From Desulfocurvus sp. (GTDB lineage: Bacteria; Desulfobacterota; Desulfovibrionia; Desulfovibrionales; Desulfovibrionaceae), in the NCBI GenBank assembly GCA_020692325.1, contig JAIMKR010000002.1:281331-337018 (forward strand): DNA of 55,688 nucleotides, written 5' to 3'. The position numbers and the translations under genes were made by a program. Each line of letters begins with the position of its first letter. Within the stretch, counting starts at the first letter, position 1. A model generated the notes under the pieces. The model saw nothing but the letters and a program-made list of their open reading frames with translations. It was not told the DNA's origin and did not search any database. Below are positions 8,500-16,057 of this stretch, piece by piece.

Positions 8500-8875
8500 C
8501 GAGTGAACCTCCCTTGTTGTTGCATTGGGAACCGCCGGATTGGCAAGGCCGGAGGAACAACGCCATTACGAAAACGTTAATATCAGCCGAATACGCCTTG
8601 ACGCGGTCGTGGGCTTTCAAACTCGAAAACGCAGACGGAACGAGGGTTGTCCGATTGTCACGTTTCCCACTCCGTAAACGCCCTGACACTTCTGTCAGCA
8701 TGAATGCGTTTTTGTCGGAGTTGTGAAGGATAAAAGCAAGACTCGGGCCAATCTCGAGTGCTGGCGTTAACACTCCAGGACTAAAGGGAATTTTTTGATG
8801 ACCACCGAGGAGGCGAAGGGAGCGGATATGGCAAGAGTGGTAAAGCTGAAACTTAAAATAACAAAAATGCAAAAA
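8500..8875. other. amtB leader and upstream control region without a gene
   Basis: 376 bp between ispDF and amtB with no credible coding frame. It holds the sigma-54 promoter match at 8734-8751, and upstream of that an inverted repeat GAGTG-N10-CACTC (8756-8760/8771-8775). Next to ispDF is an AT-rich segment with AAAAATT/AATTTTT complementarity around 8870. The leader of about 225 nt shows no riboswitch that I recognise. Confidence 0.6.
8734..8751 (-). promoter_or_regulatory. Sigma-54 (RpoN) promoter for amtB-glnB-glnD
   Basis: The minus strand reads TTGGCCCGAGTCTTGCT from 8751. This matches the -24/-12 consensus (TTGGCAC-N5-TTGCT) at all but one or two positions, with the invariant GG and GC 10 nt apart. 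It lies about 235 nt upstream of amtB. Sigma-54 control of amtB-glnB operons is well established in proteobacteria. Confidence 0.75.
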
Positions 8876-10138
8876 TTAAATTTTTGAGGGGCTGGATATG
8901 GCCGTGACGACTGCGACGGCCTTGATGCCACGCTTTTCGCCCGTGAAACCGAGGCCTTCCTCGGTGGTGGCCTTTACGTTGACTAAATCCGCCGGGAGCT
9001 CCAGAAGATGCGCCACGTTCGCGGCGATGCGCTCCTTAAGCGCCGCCAGCTTGGGGGTTTGCGCCACGATGGTCAGATCGGCGTGAACGGGCCGATAGCC
9101 GCAGGCGCGCACGCGGCGCAGCGCCTCGGCCACGAACACCGCGCTCGGCATGTTCTCGTAGGTCTTGTCCGTGTCTGGGAACAGGCGGCCGATGTCGCCC
9201 GCGCAGGCCACGCCGAGCAACGCGTCGGTCAATGCGTGCAGCAGCACGTCGCCGTCGGAGTGCGCGGCCACGCGGGGGGCCCGGGGCACCGGCACGCCGC
9301 CAAGCACCATGGGGCGCGCCTGCGCGAGCAGCTTCGCGTCCTCCTCGTCGTCGGCGACGTAGCGGTGCACGTCGTAGCCCCAGCCGGTGCGCGGGGCCGC
9401 CGCCTCAGCCGTTGGCGTGAGCAGCCGTAAATCCTCGGGGTTGGTGATCTTCACGTTGGCCTCCTCGCCCTGCGTCACAACGACCGCGACGCCTGCGCGT
9501 TCCATAAGGCCGGCGTCGTCGGTCACTTCCCAGCCTTCGGTCTCGGCGCGTCGATGCGCCGCCAAAAGTTCCGCGAGCGCGAAGCCCTGTGGCGTCTGCA
9601 CCGCGCGCAACGCCGCACGATCCGGCGTTTCCAGCACACGTCCGGCCGCATCCACGCGTTTGATCGTGTCCGTGACCGCGACGCCCGGCGTCACCGCCAG
9701 CGCGCCCTCCGCCAGCGTCGTCAGCACGCGCCGCACCAGTCCCGCCGAGGCGAAAGGCCGCGCCGTGTCGTGCACGAGCACATGGCCCGCATCGGGCGGC
9801 GTTTCGGCCAAGCCCAAACGTACGGAATCCTGCCGGCGCGCGCCGCCCGCGCAAATCCGCCACGGCAAACCCAGCGGGTCGCGCGCGTCGAGCGTGGCCA
9901 CAACCTTGGCCATGCGTTTCACCTCGTCCGGTGGAAACACGAGCACGAGGCCGCGTACGGCCTCCACGCGGGCGAAGGTGTGGGCGCTGCGCCAGAACAG
10001 CGGCGCGCCCTCGTATTCGATGTACTGTTTGCGCGTCGGGCCGCCGGATGCGGCCAGGGCCGGAGCCAGCCGCGTGCCGGAACCAGCCGCGAGTAGCACG
10101 GCCCAGGCTTCGATGGTGGCGTTGGTGGGTGATGTCAT
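8876..10138 (-). CDS. ispDF: Bifunctional 2-C-methyl-D-erythritol 4-phosphate cytidylyltransferase / 2,4-cyclodiphosphate synthase
   Basis: About 420 residues joining two non-consecutive enzymes of the MEP isoprenoid pathway. Residues about 10-240 are IspD (nucleotide loop LLAAGSGTRL, then VHDTARPF and VTDDAGLME). Residues about 255-415 are IspF, with the zinc-binding start GWGYDVHRY and the region HSDGDVLLHALTDALLG, FPDTD, and the C-terminal FTGEKRGI. The ATG at 10138 (MTSPTNATIEAW) is chosen because it directly precedes the IspD fold. A longer in-frame extension back to 10321 is low-complexity and runs into the hairpin region. It lies downstream of rnpB on the same strand. Confidence 0.95.
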   Translation of the reverse strand: MTSPTNATIEAWAVLLAAGSGTRLAPALAASGGPTRKQYIEYEGAPLFWRSAHTFARVEAVRGLVLVFPPDEVKRMAKVVATLDARDPLGLPWRICAGGARRQDSVRLGLAETPPDAGHVLVHDTARPFASAGLVRRVLTTLAEGALAVTPGVAVTDTIKRVDAAGRVLETPDRAALRAVQTPQGFALAELLAAHRRAETEGWEVTDDAGLMERAGVAVVVTQGEEANVKITNPEDLRLLTPTAEAAAPRTGWGYDVHRYVADDEEDAKLLAQARPMVLGGVPVPRAPRVAAHSDGDVLLHALTDALLGVACAGDIGRLFPDTDKTYENMPSAVFVAEALRRVRACGYRPVHADLTIVAQTPKLAALKERIAANVAHLLELPADLVNVKATTEEGLGFTGEKRGIKAVAVVTAISSPSKI

Positions 10139-10265
10139 GTGTTGATGTCCTGTGGCGTCGGCGGTGGCGATGCCAGCGATGCGTCGCGGCGTTCGCAAGA
10201 CGTCGAGGTGGCCAGCCCCCTCGAACTCCCCAGCACGGGGGGACTTCCTCCCTCTTGACCCCGCA

Positions 10266-10309
10266 CCGGAGGAGCCGGAGCCGCGCTTGCGCGGCTCCGG
10301 CTCCTCCGG
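10266..10309. repeat. Perfect 21-bp inverted repeat with 2-nt loop
   Basis: The left arm, 10266-10286, starts CCGGAGGAGCC. The right arm, 10289-10309, is its exact reverse complement, with only TT between them. It is very GC-rich and lies between rnpB and ispDF. There is no T tract right after it, so it is not a classic terminator; a smaller 7-bp hairpin (10318-10337) follows. It may be an interspersed hairpin repeat or may protect or terminate an RNA. Confidence 0.75.
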
Positions 10310-10389
10310 AGAGGGTTCCAAGGGCGAACACCCTTGGCGGTGGGGGGCTCGGGGGGAGGCGGCGCCTCACCCCGATTCGTTTCAAAAAA

Positions 10390-10757
10390 GGAGTCGGACT
10401 ATAAGCCGGGTTCTGTGCCCGACCCTTTCGGGTCGGGCGACCGTCATTCCTCTAGGACGACCGTTGCCGGCCGCCTCAAGCAACCTACCCGGAGACAATT
10501 GGCCGGGCCGGCCTGCCTCCCTATTTGGTCTTGCTCCGGACGGGGTATGCCTAGCCGACCGCGTCGCCGCGGTCGCTGGTGGGCTCTTGCCCCACCGTTT
10601 CACCCTTACCGGATGGCCCGAGGGCCGTCCGGCGGTCTGCTTTCTGTTGCGCTTTCCGGGGGTCGCCCCCCCTGGGAGTTGCCCAGCGTCCTGCCCTGTG
10701 GAGCCCGGACTTTCCTCCCCGCCCCTCGCGGGGCGCGGCGACGGTCCGTCCAACTCC
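10390..10757 (-). ncRNA. rnpB: RNase P RNA (bacterial type A)
   Basis: A 368-nt region with the hallmark RNase P elements on the minus strand. The 5' end GGAGUUGGA pairs with the 3' end UCCGACUCC to form P1. The conserved 3' segment ACAGAACCCGGCUUAU is present, as are the universally conserved AGGGUGAAA-type core and the GAGGAAAGUCCGGGCUCC segment near the 5' end. It is the catalytic RNA that matures tRNA 5' ends. A run of six T follows the 3' end (10389-10384), consistent with termination. It begins 9 nt after the stop of the zinc-ribbon gene, so its promoter would lie inside that gene or it is co-transcribed. Confidence 0.95.
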
Positions 10758-10765
10758 GAATTTTG

Positions 10766-11515
10766 CTATTTGGTCTCTTTCTCTTCCTCGATCTTCGGGG
10801 TGTGCTCGATCCAGTAGATAATGCGCTGGCAGTTGGGGCAGCCGAGGATCTGCTTGCCCTTCTGCAGCTCGTTGTACGCCTGGGGCGGAATCTTGATGTG
10901 GCAGCCGCCGCATATGCCGTCGGTGACGGAGACGATGACCGGGTGCTCGATGCGCGAGCGGATGAACTCGTACCGGCCGAGGATGGGCGCGGGAATGGCC
11001 TTGCCGGCCTTGGCGCGGCGCTTGGCGAGGGCGTCCAGGCGGCTTTGCGCCTTGCCGACGCGCTCGTCCAGGGTGGCCTTCTTGGCGTCGAAACCTTCCA
11101 TGAGACCGTTGACCTCGTTGGTGATCTCCTGCATGGCGGTGTTCTGACGTTCGAACTCCTCCATGACGGCCACGCGTTCTTCCTCACGCAGGCGGTTCAG
11201 CTTCTCCATGGAGTCCATTTCGCGCATCATGGCATGGTATTCCTTGGAGTTGCCGACGGCCATGAGCTTGTTCTTGCTCTTCTTGATCTTGTTGCCGTCA
11301 TCCTCGATCTCACCCTCCAGCCGCTTCTGCTGGGCCTTGAGGATGTCGAGCCGCTCCTGCACCTGGGTCTCGCGCTCGCGCAGCTGGGAGACCTTGGTCT
11401 CCAGGCCGGAGAGTTCAAGGGGGGCCTCGCGCATCTCGGACTCGAGGACCATGATCTCTTCGTCAACGGCTTGCAGGACCACCAACTGCTCGATTTGTTT
11501 CTGATACATCGGCAC
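10766..11515 (-). CDS. C4-type zinc-ribbon, coiled-coil protein (zf-RING_7 family)
   Basis: 249 residues. About residues 5-170 form a continuous antiparallel coiled coil rich in Glu/Lys/Leu. The C-terminus has a zinc ribbon with two knuckles, ICGGCH (about residue 202) and GCPNCQ (about 225). The domain order matches the bacterial zf-RING_7 family usually found beside Nif3-like genes. Proposed roles in the family involve nucleic acid or ribosome-associated processes, without a settled biochemical function. It follows the Nif3-like gene by 77 nt. The start could be Met1 or Met3. Confidence 0.88.
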   Translation of the reverse strand: MPMYQKQIEQLVVLQAVDEEIMVLESEMREAPLELSGLETKVSQLRERETQVQERLDILKAQQKRLEGEIEDDGNKIKKSKNKLMAVGNSKEYHAMMREMDSMEKLNRLREEERVAVMEEFERQNTAMQEITNEVNGLMEGFDAKKATLDERVGKAQSRLDALAKRRAKAGKAIPAPILGRYEFIRSRIEHPVIVSVTDGICGGCHIKIPPQAYNELQKGKQILGCPNCQRIIYWIEHTPKIEEEKETK

Positions 11516-11592
11516 CTCGCTTTATTGGGGTCCGGGGCGTCTTCGTCCGCCGGACCGGGAAAATATCGCCAAATCCCCGCGCACGCCGCCGG

Positions 11593-12636
11593 CTAGGCCA
11601 GCAGGCGGAAGCGGAAGGGGTTTTCGCCTGGGAAAAAACGCACCTCGGCCTCGCGGCCGAAATCTTTTTGCAGCTCCTGCGCGAAGAGCCGCACCATCTC
11701 CTCCTCCAGGAGGAAATGACTCACGTCGAGCACAAGGCCCGGCGAATCCATGGCGGCGTGGTGTTTCACGTCGCCGCAGATGTACACGTCGGCGCCGGCG
11801 GCGAAGGTCTCGGGAATGAGCGACCCGCCGGAGCCGGTGCAGTAGGCCACGCGGCGAATGCTTTCCGGCCGGGGGCCGCATTCGCTCCAGGCCACGGAGG
11901 TCTTGCCGGAGACGGCGGCCATGGCCGGCTGGTTCTTGAACAGCACGGTTTCGAGCCGGCGTGCGAAGTCCTCGTAGGTCATGGGTTCCGGCAGATCGCC
12001 GATCTCGCCGAAACTGACCGTCGTGGCCGGGCTTTCCAGCCGCCGCGTGTAGTATTCGATGGGCTTGTCGGCGAACACGGCGCGGAACTGCTCGCGGATG
12101 TCCGGCAGGGCGCTTTCGTCCGCCACCACGCGCACCTCGCCAGCGGCGGTCTGCGAGAGGGCGTGGATGCCCGTCATCTCGGCCAGGGGCCGGGCCTCGC
12201 GCTCGGTGAAGCGCGAGGGGGCCTGGAAGAACAATTCGCGGACGGGGAAGCTGTGGTTGACCTCGACGCCCGCGCGGTTTTCCAGTTTTAGCTCGCGTCC
12301 AAGCCAGAAGGCCGGACCGTCGGGCCGGCAGTCCAGACTGGTGTGCGCGGCGTAGAGCCATGCCCCGGCGGGGATGAAGCGGCGCAGCATGTCCATGTGC
12401 GGGCCGTTCGCGTTCGGCGCCTTGGGTTTGAAGTAGAGCGGGTGGTGCGTCAGCACGAAGTCCGCGCCCCAGGCCAGGCACTCGTCCATGCGGGCGGGCG
12501 CTGGGTCCAGCGCCAGGGCGATTTTTTTCACCTCGGCGCGCGTTCCGGCGATTTGGATGCCGGAGTTGTCCCAGTCGGCGGCGAAGGCCTCCGAGACAAG
12601 AAAACGGATGCGTGACAGGAGCTTGTCTATGTTCAT
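11593..12636 (-). CDS. Nif3-like dinuclear metal centre protein
   Basis: 347 residues. The N-terminal NIF3 half carries the metal-binding stretch VLTHHPLYFKP and later AAHTSLDCRPDG; the C-terminal half has CTGSGGSLI, GDVKHHAAMD and LDVSHFLLEE, which complete the two-metal site. The middle insert (about 140-230, EVRVVADESALPDIREQF) corresponds to the PII-like insertion seen in longer family members. These proteins form hexameric rings; the substrate is unknown, with GTP cyclohydrolase-like and related activities only suggested. The ATG at 12636 (MNIDKLL) is preferred to one 17 codons upstream that lies in a hairpin. Confidence 0.92.
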   Translation of the reverse strand: MNIDKLLSRIRFLVSEAFAADWDNSGIQIAGTRAEVKKIALALDPAPARMDECLAWGADFVLTHHPLYFKPKAPNANGPHMDMLRRFIPAGAWLYAAHTSLDCRPDGPAFWLGRELKLENRAGVEVNHSFPVRELFFQAPSRFTEREARPLAEMTGIHALSQTAAGEVRVVADESALPDIREQFRAVFADKPIEYYTRRLESPATTVSFGEIGDLPEPMTYEDFARRLETVLFKNQPAMAAVSGKTSVAWSECGPRPESIRRVAYCTGSGGSLIPETFAAGADVYICGDVKHHAAMDSPGLVLDVSHFLLEEEMVRLFAQELQKDFGREAEVRFFPGENPFRFRLLA

Positions 12637-12652
12637 GCTACCCCCGGAAACG

Positions 12653-12691
12653 GCAGATGCTCCCGTAGGGATTCCCCAGGGGAGCATCTGC
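12653..12691. repeat. 12-bp perfect hairpin upstream of the Nif3-like gene
   Basis: GCAGATGCTCCC at 12653-12664 pairs exactly with GGGAGCATCTGC at 12680-12691 across a 15-nt loop. It ends about 16 nt before the Nif3-like start codon and about 100 nt after tRNA-Met on the same strand. No T run follows on the minus strand, so it may be a processing or translation-control element rather than a terminator. Confidence 0.6.
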
Positions 12692-12791
12692 GGTCGCCTG
12701 CACTTTCCAGGCGGTGAGTTCGGCGGCCTTCGCTTTGGCGCGTTGGGTCAATGTGCGTCCTTGGTGTCGGGCCGCTGCGGCCAGATTCGGC

Positions 12792-12867
12792 TGGTGGGCC
12801 AGCCAGGGGTCGAACCTGGGACCATCCGGTTATGAGCCGGGGGCTCTACCAACTGAGCTACTGGCCC
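12792..12867 (-). tRNA. tRNA-Met (CAT anticodon)
   Basis: A 76-nt cloverleaf with encoded CCA. The 7-bp acceptor is GGGCCAG/CTGGCCC, the D arm AGCTCAGTTGGTAGAGC, the anticodon loop CTCATAA, and the T loop TTCGACC. A CAT anticodon outside an initiator context means elongator Met, or less likely Ile2 (lysidine-modified). The acceptor's first pair is G-C, which excludes a typical initiator. Confidence 0.92.
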
Positions 12868-12886
12868 GGAACCGTGCGAGCAGAAA

Positions 12887-12915
12887 CCGATAGCGCGGTA
12901 TCGGCGCGTTGTCAA
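12887..12915 (-). promoter_or_regulatory. Sigma-70-type promoter of tRNA-Met
   Basis: On the minus strand a perfect -35 TTGACA (12915-12910) is followed after 17 bp by TATCGG (12892-12887). The -10 lies about 20 nt upstream of the tRNA 5' end, right for a short precursor leader. Confidence 0.65.
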
Positions 12916-13030
12916 GCGGAGTCGGGAGTCTTGGCGCGTTGTGCGATCAACGGACGCCCATCCGCCGTCCGGTCGGCGTCATTACGGCTTTCGGGCCGTC
13001 ACCGCCGCGCGGCGGCGGTCGCCGATCGCC

Positions 13031-13531
13031 TCAGCCCCCGTGGGTCAGGCGTTCGATGAGTCCGGTGGTGGAGTAGCCGGGCAGCAGCGGCAGGCTGAGC
13101 ACCCGGCCTCCGTCGGCCTCCACGACCTCGCGGCCCACGATGCGCGAGATGTCCCAGTCGCCGCCCTTGACGAGCACCTGGGGGCGCACCGCGCGGATGA
13201 GTTCCAGCGGCGTGTTTTCGTCGAAGACGACGACGAAGTCCACGCTGGAAAGTCCCGCCAGCACGAAGGCGCGTTCAGCCTGGCTGTTGACCGGCCGTTT
13301 GGGGCCGGGAAGATCGTCCTTGATGCGCCGCACCGAGGCGTCGGAGTTCAGCCCGAGCAGGAGCCCGTCGCCCAGGGCGCGCGCGCGGGCCAGCAGGTCC
13401 ACATGGCCGGGGTGCAGGATGTCGTAGCAGCCGTTGGTGAACACGAGACTGTATCCCTTTGGAAACGTGGCCTTTCTGGCCAGGAACTCCGGCAGGGTCA
13501 GAATCTTTGGGCTGGTGAGGGCGTCGCTCAT
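13031..13531 (-). CDS. rfaE2: D-glycero-beta-D-manno-heptose 1-phosphate adenylyltransferase
   Basis: 166 residues. A single-domain nucleotidyltransferase with the family signature FTNGCYDILHPGHVDLL (about 31-47) and the second motif near VNSQAERAFVLAGLSSVD. It transfers AMP to heptose-1-phosphate to make ADP-heptose for LPS inner core. E. coli fuses this to the HldE kinase; here it is the free-standing RfaE2 form, so the kinase must be encoded elsewhere. It is the last gene of the overlapping operon coming from 18231, directly after the YkgJ-type gene (gap 4 nt). Confidence 0.94.
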   Translation of the reverse strand: MSDALTSPKILTLPEFLARKATFPKGYSLVFTNGCYDILHPGHVDLLARARALGDGLLLGLNSDASVRRIKDDLPGPKRPVNSQAERAFVLAGLSSVDFVVVFDENTPLELIRAVRPQVLVKGGDWDISRIVGREVVEADGGRVLSLPLLPGYSTTGLIERLTHGG

Positions 13532-13535
13532 GGCC

Positions 13536-14321
13536 TTAGCCCTTGGGGCTGATTTTGTCCGTCTTGCCCAGCAGCGTCAGCTCCAGCCAGTCGAAGCCGA
13601 AGTCGAGGCAGGCCTCCTCGTCGCGCAGGATGGCCGCGCGGCGCTCGTCGGACATGTCCAGGCGTTCCAGCGCGTGGGCGCTCATGAAGAAGCGCTGGAA
13701 GTCGTCGGGCTGGTACAGCGCCAGACCGGCCATGCCGGTCTGCTGCTGCGAGAGCCGGCCGGCTTCGCGCAATGCGGCGGCGAGGCCCATGTAGCGGTCG
13801 TTGAAGGTGTTGTAGACGGTCAGTCCCTGGTCGTCCATCCAACTGGCGGAGCTCCACTCGCTCGCCTCCTCGAAGCCCTTGCAGTGCGGCTCGCGGATGA
13901 CGAAGATCTGCTCCTCGATCTCTCCCGCCGCGCCACCGGCCTTGGGGCGCGTGGCCCGGCCGAGTGGGTACGTGCGGCAGGCCGACGGTCTGTCGGCGTA
14001 GACCGCGCACGCCCCGTGGGTGGAGAAGGGGCAGCGTTTCGCGTCGGTCTCCTGCATGTGCAGGCTCAGAATCGGCAGGCCAACGCCGGGCATGGCGCTC
14101 ATGTCCGCGTATTCGTGGACGAAGGTGCGCGAATTTTGTTTGGTCGCGCGGCGCAGGCGCAGCACGTCGTACGGGGTGAGCATGAGGTTGAGCGCCGAGC
14201 AGCACGCGCCGAAGCAGCGCACCCCCGGGTGGCAGGCGAAGCGGAACTGCTGGCCCGGCCGCAGCTCCTCGTGTTCATCGAGGAAGCGCTGGCTCGAATC
14301 CGTTTTTCCCTGGTCCGTCAT
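13536..14321 (-). CDS. YkgJ family cysteine-cluster protein
   Basis: 262 residues. The family's Cys set is plain: FACHPGVRCFGACCS near residue 30, and CPFSTHGACAVYADRPSACRTYP near 95-115, the pattern of a zinc or Fe-S binding CxxxCxxCC-type cluster (UPF0153). A C-terminal helical extension (about 150-262) lies beyond the core. Family function is unresolved. The ATG at 14321 follows GGAGGGAAGG and overlaps the stop of the preceding glycosyltransferase (ATGA), so translation is coupled. The open frame continues upstream to about 14876, but only as antisense-like sequence. Confidence 0.87.
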   Translation of the reverse strand: MTDQGKTDSSQRFLDEHEELRPGQQFRFACHPGVRCFGACCSALNLMLTPYDVLRLRRATKQNSRTFVHEYADMSAMPGVGLPILSLHMQETDAKRCPFSTHGACAVYADRPSACRTYPLGRATRPKAGGAAGEIEEQIFVIREPHCKGFEEASEWSSASWMDDQGLTVYNTFNDRYMGLAAALREAGRLSQQQTGMAGLALYQPDDFQRFFMSAHALERLDMSDERRAAILRDEEACLDFGFDWLELTLLGKTDKISPKG

Positions 14322-16057
14322 GACCTTCCCTCCGCATGGTCCAGAACGCCGAGGGCGCGGGCCATGGCCTGACCAAGCGTTTCCGCCTGGGCTGCGATGA
14401 AGCCCGCCACTTCCTGGCGGGAGTGCATTGTCTGCATTTTGTACCTGTTGCCATTGGCGCTGGTCTGCGCGGTCCCATTCTGCGCGGCCAGCCCGGAGCG
14501 TTTGCGGTGCCGCACGCGCAGAAAACCCTGGTAGACGGCGTAGCGTCCGCCGGCGAGCATCCGCAGGTCGCGCTCGAAGTCGTCGTATTGCGATGGCGAG
14601 AGCGCCAGCGAGAAGCCGCCGCCCTCGGCGTGGGGCGCGTCCAGCGCCGCGCGCCGAAACATGTGGCAGCAGCCCGTCACGGAGTCCGCCGGGCCGATGA
14701 AGTCGAACAGCCCCCAGTCCGGGCCCTGCATGTGCGCGTCGAGCAGGCGGAAGGGGTTGGGCGCGAGGCTCTGGAAGTCCAGGTCGAGTCGGCCATCCGG
14801 GGCGTCGGCGGGAACGGCCAGCCTGCCGGCGGCGCTTTGCAGTAGGCGCGGGGCCTGGTGATCGGCCACTTTGCAACCGGCCACGCCGGCCTCGGGCATG
14901 GCGGTCAGCGCCGCGCCAAGCCGGCCCAGCCAGTCGGCGGGCAGGTCAACGTCGTCGTCCAGATAGACGAGGGTGCTGGCGGCGCGGGCTTCGGGTGTGG
15001 CGGCCAGCCAGTTGCGCGCGGCCGGTGCGCCGATGTTCACCGGCAGGTCCAGCCGCAGGAGCCCGCCGCGCGCGGCCCACTTGTCGAGCACGCGCGAGGT
15101 GTCGTCCGTGGCCCCGTTGTTCAGAACCATGACCCGCGCGCGACCGCCGTCGCCGAGGGACAGGTCGGAGGCGAACAGGCTCGCCAGCGTGGCGTCCAGG
15201 TCGGCCGCCTTGTTCCAGGTGTACAGCATGACCAGCGCCGGCCCCGGCGGAGGAGCCACGGCCCGGCGCGCGCCGGTGACGGCGTCGGCGGCGGCCAGCG
15301 TCAGCCCAGCCTGCCATGGGGCGTGGCGCAGGGCGGCGAGGATGTCCGGCAGGGCGCGTTCGTCCTCTTCCGCGTCGAGCCAGGCCAGCCCACGGCGCGC
15401 GGGCGCGAAGGCCGGGCCGAAGACCGGACCGCACCCGGCGTCGAGTCGCGTCAGGGCGTCCGCGCAGCGGTCGGCCTCGCCGCGCAGGAAGGCCGACTGG
15501 GCGGTCAGATTGAGGGCGACGGCCAGCGCGCCGGGCAGTTGATCCAGGCCGGACAGGGCCGCCGACTCGAGTTCGTCGGCGATGGCGCCCGGGCCGCAAT
15601 AGATGGACAGGCCGAGGGCCTTGTCACGCCAGTAGAGCCCGGCGGGATCGCGGCGGATTTGCTCGGCCAGGAAGCGCGCCAGCCGTTCGGTGTCGCGTTT
15701 GGCGGCCAGCCGCTCGAAATAAGCCTGACCGCTTTCGCGTTTTCCGGGCGTGCGCCAGTGCGACGCCACGGCGGCCAGCGACGCGTGCGCCGGAGCGGAA
15801 AGGGGCAGGTCCGGCGCGGCCAGAATCTCCGCAGCCAGCGGCCCGGAAAGCGGATTTTCGCCATGAGCCCAGAGCAGGATGTCCGCGGCGAGCGACCGCA
15901 GTTCCGCCGCCTCGTCGCCGTCGGCGTTCGCGGCCAGACGCAGCGCGTCGCCACCCAGGCGCGCCAGCCTCCGCCAACCAGTGGAGGCCCGTTGCATTTC
16001 CAGCCGGGTGGATTCCGGCAGGGCGTTCCAGGCGTCGAGGAATCCTAACGCGGGCAT
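14318..16057 (-). CDS. Family 2 glycosyltransferase with helical N-terminal domain
   Basis: 579 residues. The first 265 residues are all-alpha and Ala/Leu-rich, TPR-like in spacing. The catalytic part begins with GPALVMLYTWNKAADLDATLASLF and has the GT2 features VLNNGATDD and the acidic DDD of LVYLDDDVDLPADW (about residue 365, metal/nucleotide-sugar binding). The Trp/Phe-rich acceptor region and CHMFRRAAL follow. It is predicted cytosolic or peripheral, and builds a surface glycan with its neighbours. It overlaps the downstream YkgJ gene by 4 nt and the upstream deacetylase-GT4 gene by 13 nt. Confidence 0.88.
   Translation of the reverse strand: MPALGFLDAWNALPESTRLEMQRASTGWRRLARLGGDALRLAANADGDEAAELRSLAADILLWAHGENPLSGPLAAEILAAPDLPLSAPAHASLAAVASHWRTPGKRESGQAYFERLAAKRDTERLARFLAEQIRRDPAGLYWRDKALGLSIYCGPGAIADELESAALSGLDQLPGALAVALNLTAQSAFLRGEADRCADALTRLDAGCGPVFGPAFAPARRGLAWLDAEEDERALPDILAALRHAPWQAGLTLAAADAVTGARRAVAPPPGPALVMLYTWNKAADLDATLASLFASDLSLGDGGRARVMVLNNGATDDTSRVLDKWAARGGLLRLDLPVNIGAPAARNWLAATPEARAASTLVYLDDDVDLPADWLGRLGAALTAMPEAGVAGCKVADHQAPRLLQSAAGRLAVPADAPDGRLDLDFQSLAPNPFRLLDAHMQGPDWGLFDFIGPADSVTGCCHMFRRAALDAPHAEGGGFSLALSPSQYDDFERDLRMLAGGRYAVYQGFLRVRHRKRSGLAAQNGTAQTSANGNRYKMQTMHSRQEVAGFIAAQAETLGQAMARALGVLDHAEGRS

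Noticed and set aside
10139-10321. 61-residue N-terminal extension of IspDF
   Set aside because: It is low-complexity, Gly/Ser/Arg-rich, and encoded by the hairpin region; the IspD fold starts just after the ATG at 10138.
14322-14876. Upstream extension of the YkgJ-type protein
   Set aside because: It overlaps the GT2 gene in another frame; the ATG at 14321 has a strong ribosome site and ATGA overlap.
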